NCBI RefSeq assembly: GCF_001886195.1
Contig: NZ_JXLB01000003.1
Span: 106,648 to 170,647, forward strand
Source: Enterococcus ratti
GTDB lineage: Bacteria; Bacillota; Bacilli; Lactobacillales; Enterococcaceae
Reading direction: 5' to 3'
Length of the DNA: 64,000 nt
How positions within the stretch are numbered: position 1 is the first letter of the stretch; every line of letters starts with the position of its first letter. The notes beneath the pieces are model-generated. The model was not told the origin of the DNA. It saw nothing but the letters and a program-made list of their open reading frames with translations, and made no database searches. This document shows positions 39,186 to 49,227 of the stretch, one piece after another. Both the position numbers and the translations under genes were made by a program.

Positions 39186-41081
39186 TTGAATCGTTATCAA
39201 GCAGCTGCCTATGATGTTATTGTTGTCGGTGCAGGACATGCAGGATCAGAAGCCGCATTAGCTGCAGCTAGAATGGGCGCAAAAACACTATTATTGACAA
39301 TCAATCTAGACATGGTTGCTTTTATGCCATGCAATCCATCGGTAGGAGGGCCGGCAAAAGGTGTAGTCGTTCGAGAAATTGATGCGTTAGGCGGTGAGAT
39401 GGGTAAAAATATTGATAAAACTTACATTCAGATGAGAATGTTAAATACAGGGAAAGGACCTGCCGTACGTGCATTAAGGGCGCAAGCAGACAAGCATGCG
39501 TATTCAACAGAAATGAAGCATACCATCGAAAAAGAACCGAATTTAACATTGCGTCAAGGAATCGTTGAAGAGTTAATCGTTGAAGAAGGAATTTGTCGAG
39601 GAGTAGTTACTTCCACGGGTGCAAGTTATCGCGCGAAGGCAGTAGTCATTACGGCTGGAACGGCTTTACGTGGTGAAATCATCATTGGTGAATTGAAATA
39701 TTCATCTGGACCGAATAATTCCCAACCATCTGTTGGATTAGCCAACAACTTGAAAGAGTTGGGATTTGCGATTGATCGCTTTAAAACAGGCACGCCTCCT
39801 CGCGTAAAATCTAGTACGATTGATTATTCAGTGACTGAAGAACAACCGGGCGATAAAGAACCGAATCATTTTAGTTTTAGTACATCCGATTGTGCCTATA
39901 AGTTAGATCAAGAATCTTGTTGGTTGACTTACACAGGCGAAACAACGCACAAAATCATTCGTGATAACTTACATCGTGCGCCGATGTTCACCGGAGTTGT
40001 TGAAGGGGTTGGTGCTCGTTATTGTCCGTCTATCGAAGATAAAATTGTTCGTTTTGCTGACAAACCTCGTCATCAATTGTTTTTAGAACCAGAAGGATTG
40101 CATACCGAAGAAGTGTATGTGCAGGGGTTATCGACTTCTTTGCCAGAAGATGTTCAAGTTGACATGCTTCACTCTATTGCTGGATTAGAAAAAGTTGAAA
40201 TGATGCGTACAGGTTATGCCATTGAATATGACGTAGTAGAACCTCATCAGTTACGACCAACGTTAGAAACCAAATTAATTGAAAATCTTTATACAGCAGG
40301 TCAGACTAACGGAACAAGTGGTTATGAGGAAGCGGCTGGTCAAGGGTTAATTGCAGGAATTAATGCTGTGTTGAAAATCCAAGGAAAAGAGCCATTAATT
40401 ATGAAACGAAGTGATGGATATATTGGGGTGATGATTGATGATTTAGTTACAAAAGGAACGAACGAACCTTATCGTCTACTGACTTCTCGTGCGGAATACC
40501 GTCTTCTTTTACGACATGATAACGCCGATTTGCGGTTGACGGAAATGGGGTATCGTGTGGGGTTAGTAAAAGAAGAACAATATGGTGCTTATTTAAAGAA
40601 AAAAGCTGCAGTAGAAGAAGAAATCAAGCGATTAATGCGTATTCGGATTAAGCCTACAGAAGAAGTTCAGTTCTTTTTAAATCAACTCAAGGCAGCACCA
40701 TTAAAAGATGGTGTTTTAGCTAGTGATTTTCTAAAACGACCAGAAATTAGCTACCGTGATTTATTAAAGTTTATACCAGAAAACCAAGGATTGACAGTGA
40801 AAGAAATCGAACAAGTAGAAATTCAAATCAAATATGAAGGATATATTAAAAAAGCGCTTGAAAAAGTAGGAAAGTTGAAACGAATGGAAGCTAAAAAAAT
40901 ACCAAAAAATATTGATTATGGAGCAATTAATGGCTTGGCGACAGAAGCAAAACAAAAATTGCAAAAAATTCAACCAGAAACAATTGCTCAAGCAAGTCGT
41001 ATCAGTGGAGTAAACCCAGCTGACTTGAGCATTTTGATGGTCTATATTGAACAAGGCAAGATTGCAAAAGTCGAAGTGTAA
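39186..41081 (+). CDS. mnmG: tRNA uridine modification enzyme MnmG (GidA)
   Basis: 631 aa. FAD-binding partner of MnmE. Seen: [21 protein letters not shown] (dinucleotide fold), [32 protein letters not shown] in two parts, and [17 protein letters not shown]. Start is TTG 39186 with AAGGAGG seven bases before. The C-terminus reads [14 protein letters not shown] second version of this end, [17 protein letters not shown] plus stop, is found 8.1 kb downstream at 49149-49202: an integrated element replaced the last codons and left the old tail at its far end. The enzyme remains complete. Confidence 0.96.
   Translation: MNRYQAAAYDVIVVGAGHAGSEAALAAARMGAKTLLLTINLDMVAFMPCNPSVGGPAKGVVVREIDALGGEMGKNIDKTYIQMRMLNTGKGPAVRALRAQADKHAYSTEMKHTIEKEPNLTLRQGIVEELIVEEGICRGVVTSTGASYRAKAVVITAGTALRGEIIIGELKYSSGPNNSQPSVGLANNLKELGFAIDRFKTGTPPRVKSSTIDYSVTEEQPGDKEPNHFSFSTSDCAYKLDQESCWLTYTGETTHKIIRDNLHRAPMFTGVVEGVGARYCPSIEDKIVRFADKPRHQLFLEPEGLHTEEVYVQGLSTSLPEDVQVDMLHSIAGLEKVEMMRTGYAIEYDVVEPHQLRPTLETKLIENLYTAGQTNGTSGYEEAAGQGLIAGINAVLKIQGKEPLIMKRSDGYIGVMIDDLVTKGTNEPYRLLTSRAEYRLLLRHDNADLRLTEMGYRVGLVKEEQYGAYLKKKAAVEEEIKRLMRIRIKPTEEVQFFLNQLKAAPLKDGVLASDFLKRPEISYRDLLKFIPENQGLTVKEIEQVEIQIKYEGYIKKALEKVGKLKRMEAKKIPKNIDYGAINGLATEAKQKLQKIQPETIAQASRISGVNPADLSILMVYIEQGKIAKVEV
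41040..41073 (+). repeat. Left attachment site (attL), current mnmG end
   Basis: The stretch beginning GTCTATATTGAACAAGGCAA within mnmG codons for [11 protein letters not shown]; the near-copy is at 49149-49182. Confidence 0.8.
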
Positions 41082-41145
41082 AGTATTGATACGAACGGAT
41101 TCGTGAGAATAAATGAGTCCTTATCGTATCGACTGACTCCGTATA

Positions 41146-41451
41146 TCACGCATTCATGTAGGAGTCGAACAGTTCAACTGTTTCTTCTTGTCGATTTTTC
41201 GATACTTGGATATAGATATCCATGGTTGTCTTAGATGAAGAATGCCCTAATCTATCTTGTACGTCTTTTACTTGAGCACTTGCTTCAAAAAGCAATGTGG
41301 CAGGGGTCTTTCTAAAGCCATGGACTTTGATTATTTTCATATTAGGGAACTTCCTAGCTACTTTACTCATTACATGATTAGGGTAGCCCTTATACAGGAA
41401 GTCCCTTTTTTTATTTGCTTTAATAGTGCTGATAGCAGGTACATCATCCAT
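41146..41451 (-). pseudogene. Tyrosine recombinase (integrase), C-terminal fragment
   Basis: 101 codons covering only the end of a phage/ICE-type integrase. HGFRKTPATLLFEA holds the HxxR box II, RLGHSSSKTTMDIY holds the second His and the nucleophilic Tyr. The N-terminal arm and core-binding domains and the box I Arg are missing (family length about 370-400 aa), and upstream sequence is a different gene fragment. So it is inactive. It points towards the mnmG end, as an integrase next to its attachment site should. Confidence 0.85.
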
Positions 41452-41459
41452 GTGATGAT

Positions 41460-41726
41460 GTGACGATCACTCATGAAAATGGAGATAACATATACAGGGC
41501 TAAAGTTACATTAGACAATGGGAGTGCTATCAATATAAATATTGAGTGCTATCCAAAGAAAGACCGTGTATATGTGGAGATACCATATACTGAGGTGTTA
41601 ATGTTAAACTGATTTAAATTTATTGTGCGTACCGTCCAAACAGGCACTCCTAAAGGTGCAAATTCACTAGGAAGTTTTTATGGTTTCCGCCGTATAAGTG
41701 AAAATATCAAACATGATGATGGTTAA
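41460..41726 (+). pseudogene. Element-borne gene fragment with in-frame stop
   Basis: One continuous frame from GTG 41460 to TAA 41724-41726 is interrupted once by TGA 41610-41612: VTITHENGDNIYRAKVTLDN, then ECYPKKDRVYVEIPYTEVLM, stop, FKFIVRTVQTGTPKGANSLG and SFYGFRRISENIKHDDG. The start is missing or fused to the truncated integrase end. Family not recognised; probably an accessory gene of the element. Confidence 0.5.
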
Positions 41727-42184
41727 GGAAAATTTGGAAATTAGCTTATTATTTTGTAGGGTTGATGATAATTAGTTTAGCCGACGGCAGGTTTCTGTCT
41801 AAGTATTTTTTGATAATCAGGACAAAGATTTATTGGATACTGTTAGCCGATAGATATTTTAGCAGAAGAAAGTCAGTTTAAGGTAGAGTATAAAAAAGTA
41901 CGAAATAACTTTAAATGATGATACTATATTAAGTATATCTAAGATAGAGAAAAGTCTAGTAAACAGACAGATTTTGTCTATATTACTGGGAAGGACAGGG
42001 GATATTTCGACAGATTACCAGTGTATAAAATATCAAAAAAAAAAGACTAACTTTGAGGTTACAAGTAAAAAAATGATTTTAGTAATTAGGAATAACTGCG
42101 GCTATGGAACATTGATTTAGTGAGACAAAGTGAAGTTGACTAATTCTTCGTGAATTTTTGTGTAGTTATATAGAGGTGATAGTT
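41727..42184. other. Decayed element sequence
   Basis: About 460 bases with only short frames. The composition is protein-like in places, but nothing is recognisable. Confidence 0.4.
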
Positions 42185-42320
42185 ATGAAAAAATGTATTA
42201 TTAATTCTATGTAGTTTTACTATTTTTGTTTTTTTTTGCTTGTGGAGATTTTACAAGTATGACATCGATAGGAGTTGAGTACAAGGAAATTCACGCCTGC
42301 CGTGGTCCAACACTTAAATG
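42185..42320 (+). pseudogene. Possible lipoprotein gene remnant
   Basis: ATG 42185 follows GAGGTGATAG and begins MKKCIINSM, then stops. A shifted frame continues LLFLFFFACGDFTSMTSIGV and EYKEIHACRG, which looks like a signal peptide with a Cys lipobox. A terminator follows at 42330. Weak evidence; a frameshifted small lipoprotein is the best reading. Confidence 0.35.
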
Positions 42321-42329
42321 GGCAATACA

Positions 42330-42367
42330 AATAGCCGTATCCAAAACAAAGGGTACGGCTATTTTTG
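42330..42367 (+). terminator. Intrinsic terminator
   Basis: AATAGCCGTATCC (42330-42342) pairs with GGGTACGGCTATT (42351-42363), with one wobble, followed by TTT. Confidence 0.8.
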
Positions 42368-42437
42368 TGTTAAAAACCTCCTTTAAGTTAACGATCTAGT
42401 CTAAGTTATGTCAAGCAACGTAAGAGGAGTCTAGCGT

Positions 42438-42466
42438 TCATCTAGCGATTTCAAATCGTTAGATGA
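42438..42466. repeat. Inverted repeat upstream of hsdM
   Basis: TCATCTAGCGATT (42438-42450) and AATCGTTAGATGA (42454-42466): 13-bp arms with one mismatch and a 3-base centre, no T-tract. It lies about 125 bases before the hsdM start and could be an operator or a recombination arm. Confidence 0.55.
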
Positions 42467-42589
42467 ATTGTTAAGAATATCCATCACGTGGTTTATTACC
42501 AAGAATAAGTTTTTTTCTTTTTCTAAAACTGAGTATGCTAAAATAAGAGGGTATATAGCAACTTTAAATAAGAGATAGGGGTGTATCTT

Positions 42590-44180
42590 TTGGGTGCAGA
42601 ATTAAATCAGAAGTTATTTAGTGCGGCAGATAATCTCCGTAGTAAAATGGATGCGTCAGAATATAAAAATTATTTATTGGGGCTGATTTTTTATAAATAT
42701 TTATCCGACCGTTTGTTGGAACAAGTGGTTCTTTTAGCAGATGAATCCTTAGAGGAATATGATACAGTAAGCAAACAATGTTGTATCGTGAATTACTTTC
42801 AGATGAAGAATCAAAAGAAGATCTGATTGCAACAATCGTTGATATTTTGGGGTATGCGATTTCGCCAGAGCATCTTTTCAACGTCTTAGCGGATAAGCAA
42901 AACAAGCAACGTTCCAATTGAATGATCTAAACAAAGCCTTTGTGCAATTGTCATCTACTTACAATCAATTTAATGGGTTATTTGATGATGTGGATCTCCA
43001 ATCAAAAAAACTAGGAACAGATGAGCAACAACGAAATGTAACGATTACCGAAGTCATTAAGAAATTGAATGACGTGGAAGTTTTAAGTCACGATGGGGAC
43101 GTGATCGGGGATGCGTATGAATTTCTGATCAGTCAATTTGCTTCAGAAGCAGGGAAGAAAGCAGGGGAATTTTATACGCCTCACATGGTCTCTGATATGA
43201 TGGCACAAATCGTAACGCTCGATCAAAAAGAACGCCCTTTCTTTAGTGTTTTTGATCCAACGATGGGTTCAGGTTCATTGATGTTAAACGTACGTAACTA
43301 CTTAACTCACCCAGATAACGTTAAATATCATGGGCAAGAATTAAATACAACGACATACAATCTAGCAAAAATGAACTTGATTTTACATGGGATAGATGCC
43401 GAAGAAATGAATCTCCGCAATGGGGATACGTTGAATAAGGACTGGCCAACAGATGAACCTTACACATTTGATGCAGTAGTGATGAACCCACCTTATTCAG
43501 CTAAATGGTCAGCAGATACTACCTTTTTAGATGATTCTCGCTTTAATCGTTATGGAAAATTAGCGCCAAAATCCAAAGCAGATTTTGCGTTTCTTCTTCA
43601 CGGTTTCTATCATTTGAAGGAAACAGGTACCATGGCCATCGTCTTGCCACACGGGGTTTTATTCCGTGGCGCTGCAGAAGGGGTCATTCGTCAAAAATTA
43701 TTAGAAGACGGCAGTATTTACGCCGTGATTGGCATGCCTGCGAACTTGTTTTTTGGTACATCGATTCCAACGACGGTTATTGTATTGAAGAAGAATCGTC
43801 AAACTCGAGATGTGTTATTCATTGACGCTAGTCGAGAATTTGTTAAAGGAAAAAATCAGAATAAATTATCGGAAGAAAACATTCAAAAAATCCTCGAAAC
43901 ATATGCAGAGAGAAAAGATGTCGATAAATATGCCCATTTAGCAACCTTTGAAGAAATCAAAGAAAATGACTATAACTTAAATATCCCTCGCTATGTAGAT
44001 ACTTTCGAAGAAGAAGAACCAATTGATATGGTTCATGTTGGAAATGACATCAAGAAGATACGACAAGAACAGCATGTGCTAGAAAAAGAACTTTTAGAAG
44101 CTATCTCTTCCCTGCAAACAACACCTGAAAATGAAGCGTGGTTGCAAGGTGCGCTGGAGGTGTTTAAGCATGAGCAATGA
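42590..44180 (+). pseudogene. hsdM: Type I restriction-modification methyltransferase subunit, two frameshifts
   Basis: Conceptual product about 530 aa, an N6-adenine methyltransferase of the type I class. N-terminal helical domain (LNQKLFSAADNLRSKMD, YLLGLIFYKYLSDRLLEQ), then a frameshift near 42770 (KQ to TMLYRELLSDEESKEDL) and a second near 42902 (ADKQNKQ to TFQLNDLNKAFVQL). The rest is intact: GEFYTPHMVSDMMA, SAM motif FDPTMGSGSLML and catalytic NPPY. I start at TTG 42590 because GTG 42581 abuts the AGGGG ribosome site. Both shifts need one base to repair. The downstream 420-aa piece holds all catalytic motifs but lacks the N-terminal domain that contacts HsdS. Confidence 0.9.
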
Positions 44181-45381
44181 TACACGACCAGAAATCCGTT
44201 TTCCAGGATTTACGGAAGATTGGGAAGAGCGTAAGTTATCTGACTTGATGTCATTTTCAAATGGTATAAATGCTCCAAAAGAGAATTACGGTAAAGGTCG
44301 AAAGATGATTAGCGTAATGGATATTCTTGATGAGCAACCAATACAGTATGCATCTATTCGAAATTCAGTTGAGGTTGATAAAGAAGTTGAATTAAAAAAT
44401 AAAGTTGAAAATGGAGATTTAGTCTTTGTTAGATCATCTGAGATATCGGAAGAAGTAGGATGGGCTAAGGCTTATTTAGAGGAGGAATATGCTTTATACA
44501 GCGGTTTTTCTATTCGTGGAAAGAAAATAAAAGAATTTAATCCACACTTCGTTGAACTCTCATTAAACTCTGTCAATAGAAAACAAATAGAAAGAAAAGC
44601 CGGCGGTAGCACTCGTTTTAATGTTAGTCAAACTGTAATGAACAGCTTAGAGATATTGATGCCAAAAATTGAAGAACAAAATAAAATTGATTGGATCTTT
44701 AAACAACTCGACGACACTATCGCTCTTCATCAACGTAAGTTAGATTTGCTGAAGGAAACGAAAAAAGGATTCTTACAAAAAATGTTCCCTAAAAACGGAG
44801 CAAAAGTGCCAGAAATTCGGTTTCCTGGATTTACGAAAGATTGGGAAGAGCGGAAATTGGGAGATGTTTTCTCTGAACGATCAGAACGTAGTAGTGAGGG
44901 AGAGCTTATCTCGGTTACAATTAACTCAGGAGTTATAAAGGCAAGTGAACTTGATAGAAAAGATAATTCTAGTGATAATAAATCAAATTACAAGAAAGTT
45001 GAAGTTGGTGATATTGCGTATAATTCAATGCGGATGTGGCAAGGCGCAAGCGGATATTCTTCTTATGAGGGGATTCTAAGCCCTGCATATACTGTTATTA
45101 TTCCTAAAGAAGGAACTGATTCAAAATTCTTTGCGTATGATTTTAAGCGATATGACATGATTCAAACATTCAAGAGAAATTCACAAGGCCTGACATCTGA
45201 CACATGGAATTTGAAATTTCCAACACTAAAATTAGTCAAGATAATGGTTCCTAGCATTGAGGAACAGAAACAGATTGCTGCATTTTTTGAGAGGCTTGAT
45301 AATACTATTGCCCTTCATGAGCGCGAATTAGATTTACTAAAAGAAACGAAAAAAGGCTTCTTACAAAAGATGTTTGTCTAG
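44170..45381 (+). CDS. hsdS: Type I restriction-modification specificity subunit
   Basis: 403 aa, uninterrupted. Two target-recognition domains, each opened by a repeat (PEIRFPGFTEDWEERKL near residue 7; PEIRFPGFTKDWEERKL near residue 214) and closed by a coiled repeat (DDTIALHQRKLDLLKETKKG and DNTIALHERELDLLKETKKG, each followed by FLQKMF). This circular symmetry is normal; each TRD reads one half of a split DNA target, which cannot be read from sequence alone. Start ATG 44170 overlaps hsdM by 11 bases with GGAGG nine bases before. It is the only intact gene of the locus. Confidence 0.92.
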   Translation: MSNDTRPEIRFPGFTEDWEERKLSDLMSFSNGINAPKENYGKGRKMISVMDILDEQPIQYASIRNSVEVDKEVELKNKVENGDLVFVRSSEISEEVGWAKAYLEEEYALYSGFSIRGKKIKEFNPHFVELSLNSVNRKQIERKAGGSTRFNVSQTVMNSLEILMPKIEEQNKIDWIFKQLDDTIALHQRKLDLLKETKKGFLQKMFPKNGAKVPEIRFPGFTKDWEERKLGDVFSERSERSSEGELISVTINSGVIKASELDRKDNSSDNKSNYKKVEVGDIAYNSMRMWQGASGYSSYEGILSPAYTVIIPKEGTDSKFFAYDFKRYDMIQTFKRNSQGLTSDTWNLKFPTLKLVKIMVPSIEEQKQIAAFFERLDNTIALHERELDLLKETKKGFLQKMFV

Positions 45382-45394
45382 GGAGGGAAGATAA

Positions 45395-48300
45395 ATGAAA
45401 ATGAGTCACCGTGAGGAAGCGGAAGTCGAAGAACAATTGATTCGTGTACTGGAGGAAGGACATAATCAGTGGACGTATCGTCCGGATCTAAAATCAGAAG
45501 AAGATCTTTGGGGTAATTTACGCCAAAAAATCATCTCAAATAATCAAGCAGAACTGAATGATTCTCCTTTGACTGATAAAGAATTTGAAACGATCAAAAC
45601 AGAATTACTGCTACGAACGAAAACCCCATTTGATGCTGCGAAATGGTTAAAAGGTGAAAATGGAATGGCTCGGATCACGTTTGAACGGGAAGATCCACAA
45701 TTGGGGTCTGTCTCGCTCATTCTTTATTCCAATCAAGACATTGGTGGAGGAATCTCTACTTATGAAGTGGTCCATCAAATTGCAAAACGTGGAAGTAACA
45801 TAGAAGCACGGGATCGACGTTTTGACGTCACCTTATTGATCAATGGATTACCGATTGTCCAAATCGAGTTGAAACAAGTAACCGCAAAAGATGGTTTTTA
45901 TCAGGCGTTTAATCAAATCAAAAAATATGCAGGAGAAGGCATGTTTCGGAACAATATCTTTTCGACCTTACAGTTGTTTGTGGTTTCAAATGAACAAACG
46001 ACCCGGTATTTTGCAAATGCGTTACCGAAAGACTTGCATGCAAAGTTTTTATTTAGTTGGCGAACGAAAGACAATAAAAAGGTAGAAAACTTATATGAGT
46101 TTTGTAAACAAGTGTTAAATATCCCGGATGCTCATCGCTTGATTGCGGATTATACGATTGTCAGTGAAGATCAAGATAATAAACCCTGATGGTGTTACAT
46201 CCTTATCAAGTGCATGCGATTCAAGCCTTGTTTATTGCTGCAAATAAACATCAATCAGGATATGTGTGGCATGCGACTGGTTCAGGAAAGACGTTGACTA
46301 GTTTTGTATCTACTAAGCTTTTAGCACGAAAATCGGGGATCGATCGGACGATTATGTTAGTGGACCGCAAAGATTTAGATAATCAAACCACCACAGAGTT
46401 TACGAAATTTGCTTCGGAATTTAATACTGGGATTTCTTCCGGGAACGCCAAAGCGAATAGCTTGATTGTTGGAACAGGAAGTGCCAAAGAATTAAGTGAA
46501 ACCCTATTGGCAGATGCTAATGCAAATGTTGTGATTATTACAACCCGTCAAAAGCTAGATGCGGCGTTGAAATATGCAAAGAAACAAGAAGAGAAAAAAG
46601 GAACCAATTGCTTCCAAAAATTAATGGGACAACATATCGTGTTTGTAGTAGATGAGTGTCATCGAGCGTTAAGTGCTGAAAATATGGAAGAAATCAAAAA
46701 AATGTTTCCGAAGTCCACTTGGTTTGGCTTTACAGGTACACCAATTTTCCCTGAGAATCGGAAACAAGCCAAAGGGTAATTGGCACGTACAACCCATGAT
46801 CAGTATGGAGAGGTCTTGCACACCTATACCATTAAGAATGCGCTAGAAGATGGCTCTGTTTTAGGATTTCAAGTAGAGCATGAAAACACCGTGGAGCCGA
46901 CTTCATTAGAGAATAAAATCTATCGGAAATTAAAAGAAGTAGAAACATATGCAGATTATTCACCGGAACAGATCAATCGTATGATCGATCAAATGGAGCC
47001 TGTCAAAAAAGAAAGTTATTTGGACCCTGCTGTTTTTGAAGCAGATGAACATATCCAAAAAGTCATTCATAAAATGTTCCGTCCAGATAATGCCTATACA
47101 AAATTTGATTTTCGAAATGGTCGGCCGACGAAGTCTGCAATCTTAACCACGAGTTCCATTGACATGACCAAAAAGTATTATCGAGCCATCAAAGAGATGA
47201 CGAAAGAGCCTGATTGGTTAACAAAAGAGTTTCCCAATCAGCCCATTCGTGAAGGACGAACGATGGAGGATCCTGATTTCCCAAGGATCGCTATTACTTA
47301 TTCCTTAGAAGAAAATAGCCGAGATTCAAGTGTCCAACAAGAAGAAATGCAAAAAATTATTGAGGAATATAATCAGTATTATGATACCGCCTGGTTATTA
47401 GCAGACATTGAGCGTTATAACGGAGATATCAATAATCGTTTGGCACGAAAAAGAGCGGAATTCAAACAATTTGGGAAACAAATCGATTTAGTGATTGTAG
47501 TGGATCGTCTATTGACAGGTTTTGACGCCCCTACGATTCAAACCCTATTTGTGGATCGTAATCTAGAGTATGCAGGATTGATCCAAGCTTTTTCACGTAC
47601 GAACCGTACGTATCCTGAAAAGACAAAAGGATTGATTGTGACGTTTCGTAAGCCAGCGACAATGGAGAAGAATATCGAGGATGCGACAAAACTGTATTCA
47701 GAAGCTAAAGAAGAATCGGGTTTGATTTATCCAAGTTATCAGGAATCCAAAAAAAGATTCAAGCAGGCATATGGTAAGTTAAAGGAGGTTTCATCTATGG
47801 AATCCATTGATGAACATACGCCAATTGAAACTCGTATCGAATATGTCAAAGCATTTCAAGAATTAAATCGTGCTTATGAATCGTTAGTGACTTATGACGA
47901 TTACAATGATGATATGGTGAAATCTCCAACTTTGAACAATCAAATTCAACTTTTGGAAGAACAAATTGGTGTATATGAGACCGTGAAGGGTTCATTGATG
48001 GAGGAAGAACCAGAAAAAGAGGGAGAAGATTTTTCAACGATCGAATTTTATAGTGAAAATACCGCTAAGTTGTATAATATTGATTCTACTTATATTGATC
48101 AATTACTAGGAACTTATGCTGCGAATAGTTCAGATGCACGAGAAGAAATTGAAAAAGCTTTGACTAAATTGAATAAAACAGAAGGAGTCAAAGAAATTTA
48201 CCGACAAATTTTAAATGCATTTGATGTGGGGACTTTAGACAGCAATGAAGATATTTTTGTCATTAAACGTCGCTATTTTACACAAGCAAGTGATGATTTG

Positions 48301-48543
48301 ATTCATGCCTTTTCCAATGAGTGGTTTGTTTCTGAGAAAGAATTACATGCTTCTAATCTGCAATATATGCCAGGTGAAGATCCAATTACAAATATGAAAG
48401 CAATTATCAACAGTAAGAATTACGAAGGATATAAAGCCAAACATCCAGAAGCGAAGCCATTTAAATACCCACAAGAAATGAAGCGAGCATGGCGGAAAAT
48501 GTTAGATGATGAGTTGATTCCACTTGAAAATGAATTGAGGTAA
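45395..48543 (+). pseudogene. hsdR: Type I restriction endonuclease subunit, frameshift and nonsense
   Basis: Conceptual product about 1048 aa. Fragment 1 (45395-46189) holds the nuclease domain (FDVTLLINGLPIVQIELKQV, with Glu-x-Lys). One base is lost at about 46183, after DQDNK. Fragment 2 (46189-46779) holds the first part of the helicase motor: WHATGSGKTLTSF, VVDECHRA and FTGTP. It ends at an in-frame TAA (46777-46779). Fragment 3 (46780-48543) continues directly in the same frame (LARTTHDQYGEVLHTYT) with VDRLLTGFDAP and AFSRTNRTYP and the C-terminal helical domain. Motor and nuclease are separated, so no restriction activity is expected. ATG 45395 has GGGAGGG seven bases before; 13 bases after hsdS. 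Confidence 0.92.
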
Positions 48544-48731
48544 ACGAGAAGAGTTAAGAAAATTGTACGATTCAAAGATGGTAGTCAAGTGGAAGTGTAG
48601 AAAATAGGGATAGATGTCTTTTTACTTGTTCACATTTTATAACGAAGTATTTAAGAAAGCTATTGAATAATGCTTCTTCCATCTTTTTCATTCATTTACC
48701 TCACCCCGTTGTTATATGACCGTATCTCAAG

Positions 48732-48778
48732 AGGAACTTTTAGAAAGCATAAACTAACTAGGAGTTCCTTTTTCTTTT
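48732..48778 (+). terminator. Terminator after hsdR
   Basis: AGGAACT (48732-48738) pairs with AGTTCCT (48763-48769), followed by a T-rich tract. The loop is long (24 bases), so moderate strength. Confidence 0.6.
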
Positions 48779-48806
48779 GTTTTTTTGGAATCCGCTTAAG
48801 TGAAAT

Positions 48807-48982
48807 GTATCTGAAATGAAAAGGGGATAAAGTAATTTTTTGCTGTAACAGCAAGGTTTTAGTTGTTTCAGATACCATATAGTCAAAAATAGTTTATTGA
48901 GAAAATAGGAGAGTATTTGATACTAACTAGTAGGAAAAAATGAGATAAAAAGTAATTGGAATCATTTCAGGTAATCTGAAAT
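48807..48982. repeat. Nested inverted repeats near the right end of the element
   Basis: GTATCTGAAA (48807-48816) and TTTCAGATAC (48866-48875) enclose the 15-base palindrome TTGCTGTAACAGCAA (48840-48854). A second set, ATTTCAG/CTGAAAT (48964-48970, 48976-48982), uses the same CTGAAAT word. Repeats of one short word near an attachment site resemble integrase or excisionase arm sites; function not shown. Confidence 0.45.
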
Positions 48983-48984
48983 AA

Positions 48985-49034
48985 AAAATATACAGCCCTA
49001 TGGCACTTTACCTATGGGGCTGTATATTTTTTTA
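48985..49034. terminator. Intrinsic terminator at the right end of the element
   Basis: AAAATATACAGCCC (48985-48998) pairs with GGGCTGTATATTTT (49017-49030), with extra CCTA/TGGGG pairing inside, followed by T residues; A-rich left flank makes it bidirectional. Confidence 0.8.
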
Positions 49035-49148
49035 CTCTCAGCGTTTTTGATTCCGTTTTATTGATTTTAAATGTTATTCAATGACCATTTAACAGGTCAA
49101 ATTTGATGTTTTTGACTCCGTTTGATACCTAGTGATAGAGTGATTTGA

Positions 49149-49202
49149 GTCTATATCGAACAAGGGAAGATTGCGAAAATGTCTTCTGAAAAGGCTGAAT
49201 GA
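49149..49202 (+). repeat. Right attachment site (attR) with the displaced original mnmG end
   Basis: Reads [17 protein letters not shown] and a stop in frame, the end of an mnmG gene without its body. It matches the current mnmG end at 41040-41073 and then diverges. Confidence 0.85.
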
Positions 49203-49211
49203 TCCTAGTTG

Positions 49212-49227
49212 TGTTTCATATGAAACA
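49212..49227. other. Degenerate parS-like palindrome
   Basis: TGTTTCATATGAAACA is a perfect palindrome that differs from parS at two central bases (CATATG for CACGTG). It follows directly after the old mnmG stop. Possible weak ParB/Noc-type site. Confidence 0.4.

Larger units (their letters stand above)
41040..49202. mobile_element. Remnant integrative element at the 3' end of mnmG
   Basis: An 8.1-kb insertion bounded by near-identical copies of the mnmG 3' end (41040-41073 and 49149-49182; 4 mismatches in about 33 bases). It carries a tyrosine-recombinase fragment next to the left end, gene debris and a type I restriction-modification locus. Integration into the end of a conserved gene with rebuilding of its last codons, plus integrase beside the left attachment site, is standard for genomic islands. 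The integrase is truncated, so the element cannot move by itself. Confidence 0.85.

Noticed and set aside
41460..41726. TGA read as tryptophan (alternative code) here and at 6767
   Set aside because: Intact core genes in the window end at TGA (for example rnpA) and use TGG for Trp, so the standard code applies.
42484..42490. CACGTGG as part of a parS
   Set aside because: Only the central hexamer matches; neither half-site is present.
48544..48600. Short plus-strand frame after hsdR ending in GSQVEV
   Set aside because: Too short and without ribosome site; not clearly a gene piece.
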